From: Magnolia sinica
Lineage: Eukaryota > Streptophyta > Magnoliopsida > Magnoliales > Magnoliaceae
NCBI RefSeq assembly: GCF_029962835.1
Contig: NC_080577.1
Location: forward strand, 5,456,001 to 5,520,000
DNA length: 64,000 nt
Direction: 5' to 3'
The notes under the pieces were generated by a model. That model searched no databases. It saw only the letters and a list, made by a program, of their open reading frames with translations, and had not been told where the DNA came from. Below are positions 22,988-36,357 of the stretch, piece by piece; position 1 is the stretch's first letter, and each line of letters starts with the position of its first letter. Both the position numbers and the translations under genes were made by a program.

Positions 22988-25221
22988 GGGATATTAATTA
23001 AAATAATACTTAATTATGATGTAATAAAAGTGTTTATACTAGATTTTTAATACATATCTTTTATAGCTATAGGAAATATTTTACCTTTTTTGAAACAAAA
23101 ATGCCCATTTGTTAGACGTCCCCTCATATGGTGTTAGCTTATGGGAAGTTAAGAAAGCCTTTTGAGAATGAGGTGTGGGCCCCGCTAAATTAATGATTGG
23201 GGCCATCTTTTAGCCGATCTGATCCATTCACTTTAATTGGAAAGTTGTGAACCCATGATACGATCTTTTTAAAAAATTGTAGTCGTTTGTGGCCCACAAC
23301 TGTATTAATGTTGTGAGTTAATTATAAATGATTTCTTCCGGTGTGGTTCATCCGTGATGAGTCTTGCCTTCAAAACTTTGGAAGATGATATAAAATTAAA
23401 ACTCCTTTCACATAAACGGTTTAGATCTGCTACAAGATGATCCAGTGAGCCACACACAATGTGGGGATAGGTTCAATAAGTGGATCCTTTGCGTAAAAAG
23501 GCCATTTGGTATTTTAATTCTCTTTCTTCTTTGCTTTTTTTCACGGGAAGGGACCATTGGGCCGTTAGAACCATTATCACCTTTGTGTCACCCACTCGGA
23601 TGAGCTTTTAGCATGCATATAGCATCATCCTTTTTATTTTAACGAGTTTCTATGGTTTTTTTTTTTTAAAGATTTCTAGCCGCACTCTTCAACGTGGAAA
23701 CTATGATTATTTTAAGTTTAGATAATAATGGCTTTTGTGTGTTTTTTTAATGGCTATCAATGGTGAGAGTTTGTGAAACGGAGGAGGCTATAGTGGTTCC
23801 TTTTATAATTATTTAAAAAAAAAATTGGTGGGAGTTTGTGAAAGAGATGAATTTTATAAATGCAAAATGTTGTAATTGATGAAGTTTGAAATGGAATAGT
23901 GTTATAATGGATTAATGTGATGAATATTGAAATGGATGAATGTTGTAATAGGTGAATGTTGCAGTAGAAAAATGTTGAAATAGATGAATGTTGTAGTGGA
24001 AAAATATTGAAATAGATGAATGTTGTAGTGGAAGAATGTCAAAATGGATGAACATTAATCATAATTGTCATAACGAGGGAGTTATGATCGTTTTCGTCGG
24101 ATTAATGATCCACGGTGTGTATTGACAATCCATAATCTTTGATGAACTTTCGGCTCACTTTTGGACAATCAAATGGTATCTAAATGAGATAATAAAAGTC
24201 ATTTGAAAGTTCATCAAATTATCTTTTTAACGAGTAGAAGGTCACCCAAATCAGACATGTAACGAGAGAGTTATGATTGTTTTTATCGGATCGACAATTC
24301 ACAAAGTGTATCAGCAATCTATAGTGAGTATTAGCGATCCACCGCTGATATTAAAGGTGGATCGCCGATATTCAATAAGGATCGCTGATAGTCACTGTGC
24401 ATCGCTATTACATATTGTGGATCGCCGATCCGACGAAACGGTCATAACTCAATTAATACATGACCGATTTTGTAATCTTGTATTCGTTGGAAAGAAAATT
24501 TGATGAACTTTTAAATAGCTTTGAAACCATCTCATTTGGACACTATTTGATTGCCCAAAAGTAGGCCCAAATTTCATCAAAGACCGTAAATCATTGAAAT
24601 GCACTGTGGATTGTTGATCCGATGAAAACGGTCATGACTCCCTCGTTATGACAATTATGACCATTCACCCATATCAACATTCATCCACTATAACATTCAT
24701 CCATTTCAACATTCATCATAGTCATCCATTATAACATTCTTCTATTTCAAAATTCATCAATTAGAACATTCTTCCGTTACAAAATTTATACCTTTAAAAA
24801 ATAATTATTAAGGAAATCACTACACCCTCCTCCCTTTCACAAACTCCTACTGTTGATACCCATAAAAAATGTAAAAAAACCATTATTATCTTAACATAAA
24901 CTGACCTTTGACAATCATAGCTTCTACCTCGAAAATGTGGTAAAAAATCTTTAAAAAAACACTCTAAAATTCATCAAAATGGATAGAATGATGTTGGATG
25001 CATAATAAAAACTCGCCAAAGTGGGTGCCACGGAGGTGAGCCCAATTGTTGATTTAATGGGACCCACACCCTCATTCTCAAAGACCCCATCAACTTCCGC
25101 AAAAAGCATAGACGAAAAGGGAAAAAAAAAATGCCCAAAGGGGCTAAAAAATTTATGATTTTAAAATATGGTGTTAGAGACTTTATTACATCATAATTGA
25201 GAATTATTTTAATTAATTCCC
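22988..25221. mobile_element. 2.2-kb near-complete palindrome (foldback or Mutator-like element)
   Basis: The left end 'GGGATATTAATTAAAATAAT' is mirrored by the right end 'ATTATTTTAATTAATTCCC'. Matching inverted blocks continue inward: 'gagaatgaggtgtgggccc' near 23,167 with 'gggacccacaccctcattctc' near 25,060, then repeated 'gatgaatgttgtagtgg' near 23,950 against 'ccactataacattcatcc' near 24,680. Further in, 'cataacgagggagttatga' near 24,070 faces 'catgactccctcgttatg' near 24,630. The centre is rich in 'gatcgccgat' repeats. No transposase frame is visible. Arms of 0.8-1.1 kb suit a foldback or Mutator-type non-autonomous element, but I found no convincing 9-bp target duplication. Confidence 0.65.
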
Positions 25222-25733
25222 AATGTTGGATTGGATTAGGTGAGTATGCGGATCCACCAAGGCGAGTGGGACCCTTGACTGTGGGGCTCACTGTGATATA
25301 TGTGAATGCATCCACGCCGTCCATTCCTATTGAAAGCTGCTTTCATTTTAGGGCATGATTAAAAAAAACTGAAGCAGTTCCAAATCTCAGATGGACCGTA
25401 GTACAAGAAACAGTGGTTGACCATTAAAAACTTCTTGTGAAGTTTTTGTGTGGTCTCTTTATCTACGTGTTTGTGACCCTATCAACAGGTTGGATGGCAA
25501 ATAAACGTTCTGGTTGAATCCATGAAGTTTTTAATGGTGAGGATTCAACTTAAGACTGTTTCCTGTGGTGTGGCCCACCTAAAATTTGAGTCAGCTTCAT
25601 TTTTGAGATCATTCCCTAAAATGAGCTTTCAAAATGGTTGGACGGTGTGGATTTAAGGTACATACATTACAGTGAGCCACACAGTCGGGATTCCCACCCA
25701 CCTCGGTGGGTCAGGGGTCTCACCTAATCCGCT
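25213..25733. repeat. Palindromic repeat, family A (long-arm copy)
   Basis: The symmetry extends past the usual ends: 'GGATTAGGTGAG' on the left against 'CTCACCTAATCC' on the right. This shows the true termini lie outside the 'gtggggctcactgtgatata' block. It abuts the 2.2-kb palindrome. Confidence 0.6.
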
Positions 25734-27136
25734 CCTGCTTGCTAGTGTATGGGCCACCAGCCCATCCACGTCCTTACTTTAATTTTTGACATTTTCCTTC
25801 GTGCGTGGAATGAATGGACTGAATGGCACGTACACAACATGGTGGGCCTCACAAAAAAGTTTTGAAGATTTTATTATTTGGGATCCCCGATCCCTTCTCA
25901 AATGTTCCATGCTGTGGCCCACCTGTTTTTCCCAATCAAGCCGTGTTTTGTCCATATGCCTAGCATAGAAGACCGTCGGACATTTTAGATTTTGGGCCGT
26001 CTAATATATGTCCATCAATCCGATAGCCAGACGATCAAATAAATGTAATTTTTGGTTCTTGATACATCCAAACTGTGACCCCCAATTTGTTCAGATTAAT
26101 TTAAATTTTTATATGCCACGTGTGCAATTTTTAAGTGCCTGTGTATCATCCTTCCATCCATCCATCACACTCTGTCAGAGTATCATCGTTTCTCTTTTAG
26201 AAAAATGCTGAGCGAAAACTCAAAACAGAATATACGACCGAGGAAGCAAACCCTTCTCAGGGGCTGAGAAACAAAACAAACTGTCAAAACATTCAAACAC
26301 AACGGCTATCTCGGGTTACTCTTCTCCGCCTTTTTCACCAAAACAGAGCACATCACCTGCCTTGAGATATAAGTATCAAGCTACCTCGACACCAATGTCA
26401 CTTTCGATTGAAATTGCTCCAGTAGTTCTGCTTCGGTGACACTGCCACGCGGCGAATGCTGTCGGGGAGCCACTCCAAAACCCCTTAGAGACCACCAGCA
26501 TCGTGTCTACGGTAGCACTGGCCTTGTTCCCTTCTGCGCCGGCCCGCATTTTGTCTCTGGTGGCAGTGGTTTCAGTGTCGTTGGCGGCTCAGATTCCACC
26601 ACCGGCAGCAGCTGTCTCGTGATTCGTTCCCTGGCCTTCTCTTTGCTCATCTTTATGAGCTTCCATTGGTTGGATGCCCACACGGAAGTCAGGCTTTCTT
26701 GTTTTCAGTGGAGATTCCAGATTCTCCCTCTATCCTTATTGACAATCTCTTCATGCTCTACATTTATTATTGGATTTCAGATCAAGTTTCTATTGGGGAA
26801 CTGATGATGAGAAAGAAAAATGGAGATAATGCTCTATATTGAGGAATTAAGTGACCCGAGGAAGTAGTGTCACCAGCCTTAAGCGGTGAGTAGGGCCCAT
26901 GGGTAGGTGAACCAGATTGCTCATCTAATCGACCCCACTTATCCTCGGGTCAAGGATCATGCAACTCCTCTCATTTTATCCTACCAAATCTGTTTTCTGC
27001 TCTCTGCACATGAGTCGAAAGTGGATTTTTCCAGAGAGTCGAAGTCAATGCTTTCATCAGAGGATGAATCTGAAACGTCAAACAGTTCCATTGATTGGCT
27101 CTCTCATTGCAAAGATGTAATCATATGTTCGCATCC

Positions 27137-28823
27137 CTTGCAGAAATTATCAGGAAAATAAGCAAATTGAGAGATAAAAGGTGAAAGAATGAAAATGAGG
27201 TAAGAAGTGAGATGATTCTGAAGGATGAAAGATTGCCAACGTGCGTCTTTTCTTTTTCTTCCCCTTTCGCTATAATGCGAGTCCAAGGAGAAATACAACC
27301 AGAAAATTTTGAACCTGCACGAACCAAGGAGTTGGATGGAATCAAATGAAGGCTGCATTTGGATGTACCCCAAATTCCATTTGGAATGGATGTTTTGGCG
27401 GAACGAATGTGCTTTTGGGTTATAACAGAAAGAAGATCTGATGCAGTTATTTCAGCCCTATATCAATGTCCAGAATGCTTGAATTCCTAGATAAGACAAT
27501 TGATATAAATTCAAGCAGAAAGCATCCTGAATGTCCATCTAGCGGCCCAATTATACAGTGATCAGTTTGCTAGTTCAACTGTAAATGAGGAACTGCAGTT
27601 GCAAGTTAGGAGCCCAAACAAAATTAATTAATTAATTAGATGAGAGGATCAACATGATCACAGAGAGAATAAATGAGGAGCTGAGAATTGCCAGTTATCC
27701 TACCACAATTTTCTTTCTTCTCTAATCTCTGTGCAAGTCCCATACCAATGTCAATGAGGTGTGGAGTCCCTTGCAATGGATGAAAACATGTGAAAATGTT
27801 CTTATGTGAGTTGAGAATGCTTGATGTTACAACCATGCATTGATGGATCTTCTATCTGTTGATTTGCTTCAAAGGACATCGTCAATGAGTTAGTGTAGGG
27901 AATTAAATCTTACAGGCCTTAATTAATCAGGCCACAATCATCAGATTTAATGAACCTTTAGCTACGAGTTCTTGGCTGAAAAGTTCAAGAAGCTCCACTC
28001 ATGACTCAATCATTCACAGAAGAGTGTAATTCTATATAGATTTCTACATAGGAGGATGTTTGGGATGAGGGGTTTGGGGCAGGGACCCATGAAATCCATG
28101 GATTTAAAATCTTCCATGTTTGTTTATCACTAGGGATTTCCAATTCCATCCATCACTCCAGAAGTTCATGGACTTGGGTCAAACTCAAATCCACAAGAAA
28201 ACTAAAGACTTGGTAATTCCACAAAATAGGAGACTCTCCAAAAAGGGGGGGAAAAAGAAGGTAAAACAGTGAAAGCAATACCCTTGCAATCAATGCTTTG
28301 CCGCTGCAATAAATTCTTCCCAAATCAAATCCATGGATTTGTAGCTTCATTAGCAACAATGGGCTTTGAGATTTGCCGAATGCAAATCCATGAATATAAA
28401 GTCTGTATTCTTAGTACAATTCTACCTGCTTTTTCATATGATAAGCCAAAGCTTACATTGGGCGCATTAGGCATTTTGAAGTGATGCACCTAGAGTTTGG
28501 CAATAAATCATTAAAGGTGGTACCTATCCCTGGCTGTCTGAAAATTGGATTCATATTATTTAATTCCTATCCCTGGCAATAAAGCTTACATTTTTTTTTA
28601 AATTTTTTTTTGGAAGAGAGAATTTCTATCCTAGTCCTACAAGAGTATATGGCAGGCCAAAATCTTCTATCACGTCTTACCTTCTTTCCATGGCAGTTCA
28701 TGGTTTTGGTTTTACTCGGGTTTGTAGCTTCTTCAATCTCACCAGAAACCAACAGCAATGATATGTGGTCATGATTTCCAAAGTAGAGGCTAAAACGTAA
28801 GAAGATTGATCGTGAAACCACAC
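27137..28823 (-). other. Intron of the S-acyltransferase pseudogene
   Basis: Lies between the membrane exon and the Ser-rich exon. It contains 'gaaatccatggatttaaaatc'-type short repeats near 28,090-28,200 but no recognised element with clear ends and no coding segment. Confidence 0.5.
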
Positions 28824-29439
28824 CTTCCGAATAACAACCACATGAAAGAAGAACAGCTGCTCAAGTGCTGCTGAACAGTATGCTGCCATCAAAGTCAAGA
28901 ACGCCTGTCATAACATGAGCATTAGGGAAGAATCTGAGTCGCATGTGAAAAAGGAAGAAACTTGAAATTAGAAAATGAAAAAAATGTAGAAAGTGTCTGC
29001 GGCCCACTAAATATAGTCCATTGCATAATAATGTAAGTGGTGTAAATATAGAATCTAGGCCGTTCAACTTCAAACCCTTCATCCAGACCATATGAAGGGT
29101 CCGGACAAAAATCAGGTTGTTTTCTAACTCAGTTTTGCCCCTGTGAATATCAAGGGTGGGCTTTCCCTTGCAGCTTGTTACCTTTTGCTGTGACCTACTT
29201 CCGTTTTGGATCGGGGTGAGAGTTCTAGGGGCTTTTGAAGTGATGCATCTAATGGATGGATTAGATGGTGTGAATACATCATGTGGGCCACATCTAGCCA
29301 GTACCACCTTAAGATTAAGGTGGTACCAGTACCACTCTAGAGCGCCCGATAGCAGTTAACTACAATTTGGTTGTCCACTTAGTTGAACCAGTCATCACAA
29401 CTTGATTTGACAGGACTCAAAATTCAGTAGTTATGACCC

Positions 29440-29950
29440 CACTCTCCACTACTGAGGTCTCAGTATTGGTCGGTGTGTGGGGCCCACCATGATGTATGTG
29501 TGTTTTATCCATTGCATCCACCCATTTTTCCAGCTCATTTTCGGGCATGAGCCAAAAAATGAGGCACATCCAAATCTCAGGTGGACCGCACCACTGAAAA
29601 TAGTGGTGATTGAACGAAAACCATTAAAAACTTCCTAGGGACCACTATAATGTTTATTTGCCATCCAACTTGTTGATTAGGTCACACAAACCTAGATGAA
29701 GGGAAAACACAAATATCAGCTTGATCCAAAACTTTTGTGGCACCCAAGAAATTTTTAATGGTGAACATTCAATCACCATTGTTTACAGTATAGTCCAACT
29801 GAGATTTGGATATGCCTCATTTTTGGCTAATGCCCTAAAATAAGCTGGCAAAATGGATGGACAGCATGGATAAAACACATACATCAGTGTGGGGTCCACA
29901 ACACCAACCAGTACTAACCTCGGTGTTGGTGGAGTCACTACCCAATCCGA
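29440..29950. repeat. Palindromic repeat, family A (best-preserved copy)
   Basis: The left arm 'GTGGGGCCCACCATGATGTA' mirrors the right arm 'CATACATCAGTGTGGGGTCC'. The symmetry continues outward as 'cagtattggtcggtgt' against 'acaccaaccagtactaac'. Inner marks are 'gttgattaggtcacacaaac' and 'gaagggaaaacacaaatatc'. This copy serves as the reference for the family in the window. Confidence 0.7.
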
Positions 29951-30270
29951 GTCCGATTCGACGATGCATCCAAATGCAGTTTTAAAATTGGAAAATAGCT
30001 AAGATTCTCACCCTAAAATGGTGATCAAATCCCTCGACACACCTATTGCAATGCTTCTTTTGCTTTTTGACCTGCAAAAGAAGTGCTACCTAACCTTGGT
30101 GTTGGTGGGGTCACTACCCAATCCGAGTCTGATTCGACAATGCATCCAATCGCAGTTTTAAAATTGGAAAATAGCTAAGATTCTCACCCTACAATGGTGA
30201 TCAAATCCCTCAACGCACTTATTGTAATGCTTGTTATGCTTTTTGACCTGCAAAAGAAGTGTTACTTAAT
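29913..30270. repeat. 177-bp tandem duplication
   Basis: Two head-to-tail copies begin 'CTAACCTCGGTGTTGGTGG' at 29,913 and 'CTAACCTTGGTGTTGGTGG' at 30,090. They differ at a handful of bases. The first unit includes the outer end of the family A copy, so the duplication happened after that element landed. Confidence 0.85.
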
Positions 30271-30424
30271 TGCTGAAATTGGCATTATACTGATATAGGA
30301 AAAATCTTAGGGTGTGTTGGCATGGTACTAAAAAGTCAAAGGCATCAGCCCTATAGAAGAAGCACATCAAGATGGAGATGGTATGGTTGGTACTTGTCTA
30401 CAAATCACAGGATACTTGATATCA

Positions 30425-30798
30425 TGGTTCTGAATGTTGGTATCGGTTGGCGTATCAGCCTGGTGGAAAAATGATACAATACGGCGTCGTGTGTATCAAT
30501 ATCAGAGTTGTATTGGCCCATATCGGTTAGAATTTTTTTAAAGCAAAAAATTATGAAAAAAATATCAGAAAAATAGAAGAAAAAAAAAATAGATATCCAA
30601 GAATCTATCCCTTTTTTTTTTTTTTTTTAATTTGTATTTTAACCATGCATTCAATGGTATATCAAACCATTCTTTAATGAGAATGTTGTTTGTCGGTTTA
30701 ACTTGTTAAAGGTCAACTAAATGAGCCCTAAATGAACACAAATCAAGCATGATTTGGTAAACTAGGTTTCATTACATCGAAATACAATAAAAAGAAGA

Positions 30799-30887
<89 letters not shown>

Positions 30888-31255
30888 GTAAAGGTTTACC
30901 CTTCTTTCCATTTTTTTCCCATAATGGTCCACTTCGCTTCGATTTGTCAGATCCCATTCAAATCATTTGTTTTGATTTCAAAATAGGTCTAGATCTAGCC
31001 TAAAATGAGTTTTTAAGCTTCTTCCATGATTTAAATGGAAAAAAGAAGAGGAGATGAGTGAAATTTTGAAAATTTTTAAATTTTGGCTTTTGTAAGCGTA
31101 TTGGCCGTATTAGTGCTGATACGCCCCATATTGCCGATATGGGTAAGTTTTTTTTTGTATCGGGCCGATACGACCTCGTATCGTGTATCGTCTTACGCCG
31201 ATATGGATACGATACGACCGTATTGGCTGATACGATACCGATATTCATATCTATG
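30425..31255. mobile_element. TIR element, family D, with (TA)n core
   Basis: 'GTATCGGTTGGCGTATCAGCC' less one base at the left faces 'GGCTGATACGATACCGATA' at the right. An uninterrupted (TA)n run of about 85 bp at 30,801-30,884 lies inside. It is related to the pair at 43,726 and 59,795. No coding capacity. Confidence 0.55.
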
Positions 31256-31307
31256 TTTGATATATGTGATAATTAAATTTAATATATATATATATATATT
31301 AACAAAA

Positions 31308-31680
31308 ATTGATGGTTCTCTATGCCTTCTCGGATGCTGACTGGGCCAAGTGTCCATTGACTGACTTATCGATCAATCATTATCTACTGTACATATCTTG
31401 GTGGAAATTGTATCTCATGGAGTGCGTAGAAAAAACCGACTGTGGTATGCTCCAATACTGAGGGCAGAATATCGAGCTCACGCTTCTACCGCTGCAAAGG
31501 TTACCTGACTATCCTTCGCCTTGCATAATATTGGTTTGTATTTGAGTTAACCACCTACTCTATTTTGTGACAACTTATTGGCATTATGCATGATGATCAA
31601 TCCTATTTTGCATGCCTATACCAAACATATTGAAATAGACTACCACTTCATACAGGAAAATGTTATTGGTTTTAACAAAG
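31308..31680 (+). mobile_element. Ty1/Copia RNase H fossil
   Basis: The plus strand carries the Copia RNase H signature FSDADWAKCPLTDLS and, further on, IEIDYHFIQENV. It is a degenerate fragment that runs into the inverted-LTR cluster on its right. It appears older than that insertion. Confidence 0.65.
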
Positions 31681-34675
31681 AGATGTAGCAAGAAAAAATT
31701 CGAATATTAGAAATAAGGAAGATTAGAGAAGTTATCTAGAGAGTTGAGGCACGTTCAGACATTGTCTTAAAGACAGATTTGCCCCCACAAAGAATATCCT
31801 TGATGCAATAGGTCCCAGTAACTCTGTCCTCGGGATACAATAACTCTCCTTCAAGATAAACGGCTTCGATCAAGTGCACGCATGATCTCAGCCGCATGAA
31901 CCCAATAATGCTCTTGCTGATTTGCCCAAAGAAATGTTGCAGAGAAAACTCAAAGAGAGAGAATTTTTTCTAAATGATATCTAAAGTGAGAAAGAAGAGT
32001 CTTCATAGAGAGATAAGAAGTAGTCGTTAGAGCTCGAAGCGCATGTGAGCAGCGGATGGAATGCATGTCGGCGCATGCCAACTCATTAATAATTATGTCA
32101 GTGCATGACGGCTCCCTGTCCACACGCACATACAAAGTCATTACTAAAACATAAAAACAAAAATGCCGAATCAAAGACAATACACTGCACCGCATCGCCA
32201 TGCCACGACCACGACCGTGGCCCCCGCGTGCGTGTGTGAGGTTGGGTCTATGGTATACCGTTGATTCCCAATGCAAAAAATTAGTTATGAGTTCTAATAT
32301 AAAAACTTAATTTTTTTTCATCTTCTTTCCAATGTAAAAGTAAACCAAACAAAGGAAAAACCAAATACTCGAAGATAAGGAAAAACATTTTTCCTTATTT
32401 TTTAGATCCATTTTCTTCTAACAATTACCCAAATTTAAAAAATTAGGAGAACACGTTAAAGATAGACGAGGAGAAACTATTTGAGCAAATCAATGAAATG
32501 AAGTGCATCGACGAAGGTACTTAAAATATTTGAATCTTGCTTGGTGTAAACATGTCTGGTTTGTCAGGTGGTAGTAATATAAAGTTTTGAACTAACATCT
32601 ACAATGACAATCCACACACATCACGCACACAAACAATTTGAATTTCCTAAGCCAGCACGTTACAGCCATGTGTTATATCCTAGTTCCATGGGTGCTCTAG
32701 AGAATGTCTCAATTCTCATGGGAAGTGGCCCTATTTCCACACCCATATAAGTGAGTCCATCAGGGATGTACCTGCAGCTAAACATCATACTATTTTACAA
32801 CTATGGAACTCATTAGGGACATAGTCCGACCTCTCTCGCTATAGGTCATGGCACTACTACATCATAGGAATGAGGTTCTCAATTTATGCAAATACAATAT
32901 CGGTACCCAATCACTCAAAGCAACTTATTGTTACCCACTGAACCTAGTTCTTAAGACCTTCTATCATATAGGTAATAGGTTGGGTTCCCATTGCTGATGA
33001 TTTATCTAAATGAGACTCAACCCCGATTCCCCCTGATGTACTCATCACTAACTCTCTGGCTAGCACTTTAGTTAATAAATCGGCTAGATTTCTCTTTGGA
33101 CCTCATAAAGTCAATTACAATTATCATATCTCTGATTAATTGCTTGACTAAGTTGTCTCGGACAAAAATGTCTGGACTTTCTATTATAAGTTCTATTATT
33201 CACCTTAGCTATAGCAGCTTGGCTATCACAATGTCCCATATGGGTATATCTGAAAGTAGATTTCTCATCCATTCTGCTTCACCTGCGGTTGCAAGAGCAA
33301 TGCACTTTGACTCCATTATGGACCGAGAGATGCAAGTCTACTTCTTGGACTTTCAGAATATTGCGGCTCCTCCAAGAGTAAACACATAGCCACTCATGAA
33401 CTTGGATTCCATTGAATCTAATATCCAATTTGCATCAATATACCCCTCTAATACAACTGGATACCCTAGTATACTTAAGACCATAGTTGCAAGTCTTTTT
33501 CAAGTACCTTAGTACTCTATTTACGACATTCCAATGATCTTCTCCAGGATTATTGGTGTATCTACTTAGCTTACCAATTGCATATAAAATATCAGGTTTA
33601 GTACAATTCATTGGATACATTAAATGTCCAACAATACTAGAATACTCAAGTTGTGTTACAATATCACCCTCATTTTTACACAATTTTATATGAGAATCAA
33701 AGGGAATACTTGTAGGTGTATACAAAAGAAGATTATATTTTCTCAAGATCTTTTCAACATAGTGTGATTAAGATAAAGTGATTCCATTGGAATCCTTTAT
33801 AATCTTGATTCTAAGAATCGCATCAGCCTTTCCTAGGTCCATGTCAAATTGTGAACTCAAGAAAGACTTAGTGCCTTTTACCACAACAATGTTAGAACCA
33901 AGGATTTGTGAGAATTGTTGGAAGAAAATGGATTTAAAAAATAAGAAAAAAATATATTTTTCCTTATTTTGAAGTATTTGGTTTTTTTCCCTTTGTTGGA
34001 TTTAGTCTCATATTGGAAAGAAGATGAAAAAATTAAGCATTTATATTAGAACTCTTAACTAATCATTTGTAATGAGAACTAAAGGTATGTCATGGGCCCA
34101 ACCTCACACATATGCGAGTAGGGGTCGTGGTCGTGGCAAGGTGAGGTGTGATGCGGTGTAGTGTGATGTGGTGTCTTTGATTCGGCCTGTTTTATTTTTC
34201 TCTGCTCTAGTAATGACTTTGCATGAAGAGTCATCATGCACCGACACAGTTATTGATGAGTCAACATGCGCCGACATGCATTTAATGTGCCACTTGCATG
34301 CGCTTCAAGCCCCAACAACCACTTCTTATCTTTCTATAAAAACTCTTCTTTCTCACTCCATAAATTATTCTGAAAAATTTTATCTTCTCTCTCTCTCTTT
34401 AGATTTTCTCTACAACATTTCTTTAGACAAATTAACAAGAGCATTCTTAGATTTGTATGGCTGAGATCGTGCATGAACCTGATCGAATTTGTTCATCTTG
34501 GAGGAGAGTTGTTGTATCCCGAAGGCAGAGTTGCTGAAACGAATGTATCAAGGATCTTCCTTGTGGGGGCAAATCTGTCTTTAAGACAACGTTTAAACAT
34601 ACATCAGCTCACTAGATAACTTTTATAATCTTATTTATTTCTAATATTCGAATTTTTCTTATTGCATCTCTTGAT
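31680..34675 (-). mobile_element. Copia fossil flanked by inverted LTR copies
   Basis: An LTR-like sequence of about 760 bp at 31,680-32,440 (minus orientation) reappears reverse-complemented at about 33,915-34,675 (plus orientation, TATA at 'ctataaaaactc'). Shared phrases include 'gacagatttgcccccacaa' and 'gcgccgacatgcat'-like blocks. Between them lies a minus-strand Copia segment: SSIVGHLMYPMNCTKPDILY and [16 protein letters not shown], then RNase H. The left LTR is placed as the 3' LTR of that segment. The right one has the wrong orientation to be its 5' LTR, so a second element or an inversion is implied. It is partial and old. Confidence 0.6.
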
Positions 34676-35170
34676 TACAACTAACAAATGTAGCACTTGG
34701 ATCTTTAGTAATTTGATTTGTCTCCTCCAACAATCAAGCTACAGACATCTCACTAAGCCACTACCTTGCCGATTTTTTGACCAGTTACGGCCAAACTTGG
34801 CCTTTGGCCTAGCCCTTGGCACAGTTTGCGAGAGCGAATAGATGAAGCACATCAAGATGAAGATGTATTACTACCCACATGTCCACGGATCATAGGACAC
34901 AATATATGTGATATGTAAAATTTTAAAAAATAGTTAAATTGTAACAGAAACTCATCCTAAATTGTCAGAGAAACTATTACGGAAATGTATCTCTTGTACA
35001 ATTGTAGAAACTTCTCCCTTGTAGTGGTGTAACTAGTTCTCTTTGAGGTTATAACTATAGAAAAGACATCTTTCTTGACTCACCTTGATTTGGTGAAATC
35101 ATTCAAATTTGAAGTTCTTTAAGCCCTTTTGAAAGCATACAAATGGTTGCGATGAATCTAATTAATGTTG

Positions 35171-35350
35171 TGGCCAACCCAACTATCCAACTGACTTGAA
35201 ATTTCATTGGGGTACTCTTTTTCTTCTTCTTCTTCCTTTTTTGTGATGGACGGTTCGGATTTTCAAACACATGGCACATATGAGCATGCGTGTCAAAGGC
35301 CAACCCAAGTATCCAACTGACTTGAAATTTCATTGGGGTAACTTTTTTTC
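35171..35350. repeat. 126-bp direct repeat
   Basis: 'GGCCAACCCAACTATCCAAC' at 35,172 recurs as 'GGCCAACCCAAGTATCCAAC' at 35,298. Both are followed by 'tgacttgaaatttcattggg' and a T/C-rich tract. Confidence 0.75.
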
Positions 35351-35599
35351 TTTTTCTTTTTTACAATGGACAATTTATATGAGCATGTGTGTCAAAGGCG
35401 CAGTCAATCAATGCTTCAATAGTGCATTTTTAATGACAAATGAACGTCCACTGCAGATTTAATGAAAAATGTAAGATGAGTGGCATCCAAACACGATATT
35501 TGTTCTTCCCCCTTCTTACAAGTTACAACTTAGTATGGTTCCTAATTCTTTTGGGTTGTATCAAATTTCAGTTATCGCAGGCTAAAGCTCTAAAAGCTC

Positions 35600-36150
35600 G
35601 AACTGTTAGAGTATGGCGAATTAATCCATTCATCTCATAGCCCAAGCGACACATCCCATGGGTTAAGATCTCAGCCGAACCCCCCTCGTGGGCCCCACTT
35701 CACATGGGTTCCGCTTCACACGAGCCACCACCTCACAGGGGTGGGGCCCACCTCACATGAGCCACCCATCCCGAGTGTGCCCCTGCATCCAAGGGGCCAC
35801 CCCACTCGAGCCCGGTGTGAAAACGCCCATGCATTAATCACCTCCGGTGAAAAGTCTCGAACACAAGACCTCCCACTCTGATACCACTTTGATGCGGGAT
35901 AATTAACCACTTACTCTAAAAGCTCGAATTAATAGAGCATGGTAAATTAATCCATTTATCTCATAGCCCAGGCCCCCATCCTATGGGTTAGGACCTCAGA
36001 CAAACCCCCCTCGTGGCCCCACTTCACATGGGTTCCACTTCACACAAGCCACCCCCCTCACACGGGCCGCCTACCCCGAGTGTGTCCCTACATCCCACAG
36101 GCCAACCCACTCGAGCCCAGTGTGAAAATGCCCCTGCATTAAAAATTCTC
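35600..36150 (-). repeat. Two tandem copies of a SINE-like unit
   Basis: The block 'atctcatagccca' followed by 'gggttaggacctcag', 'ccctcgtgg' and 'cactcgagcccggtgtgaaaa' appears at about 35,625-35,835 and again at 35,955-36,135. On the minus strand the first copy leads with GTGGTATCAGAGTGGGAGG and a B-box-like TGTTCGAGACTT. That fits a tRNA-derived SINE or a small LTR-less retroelement. Confidence 0.5.
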
Positions 36151-36357
36151 TAAACTATAATATTGACTGAATTCAATAATCCAATTGGAATGATTTACTT
36201 GGCAGCGTGAACTCTACAATTGAAATGTAGTAACCATCGATCCACATTCTAAATACGATTCCAACATAAGGGGCATGGTGGATGGTTTCCACCCTTGGAT
36301 TGCATCCGTAGGTTAATTTGAACCATTCATGTTCTCAATACCATAATATATAAGCTA

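Noticed and set aside
26436-26804. 122-codon plus-strand frame
   Set aside because: It is antisense to the last exon remnant of the S-acyltransferase pseudogene, which has clear family similarity.
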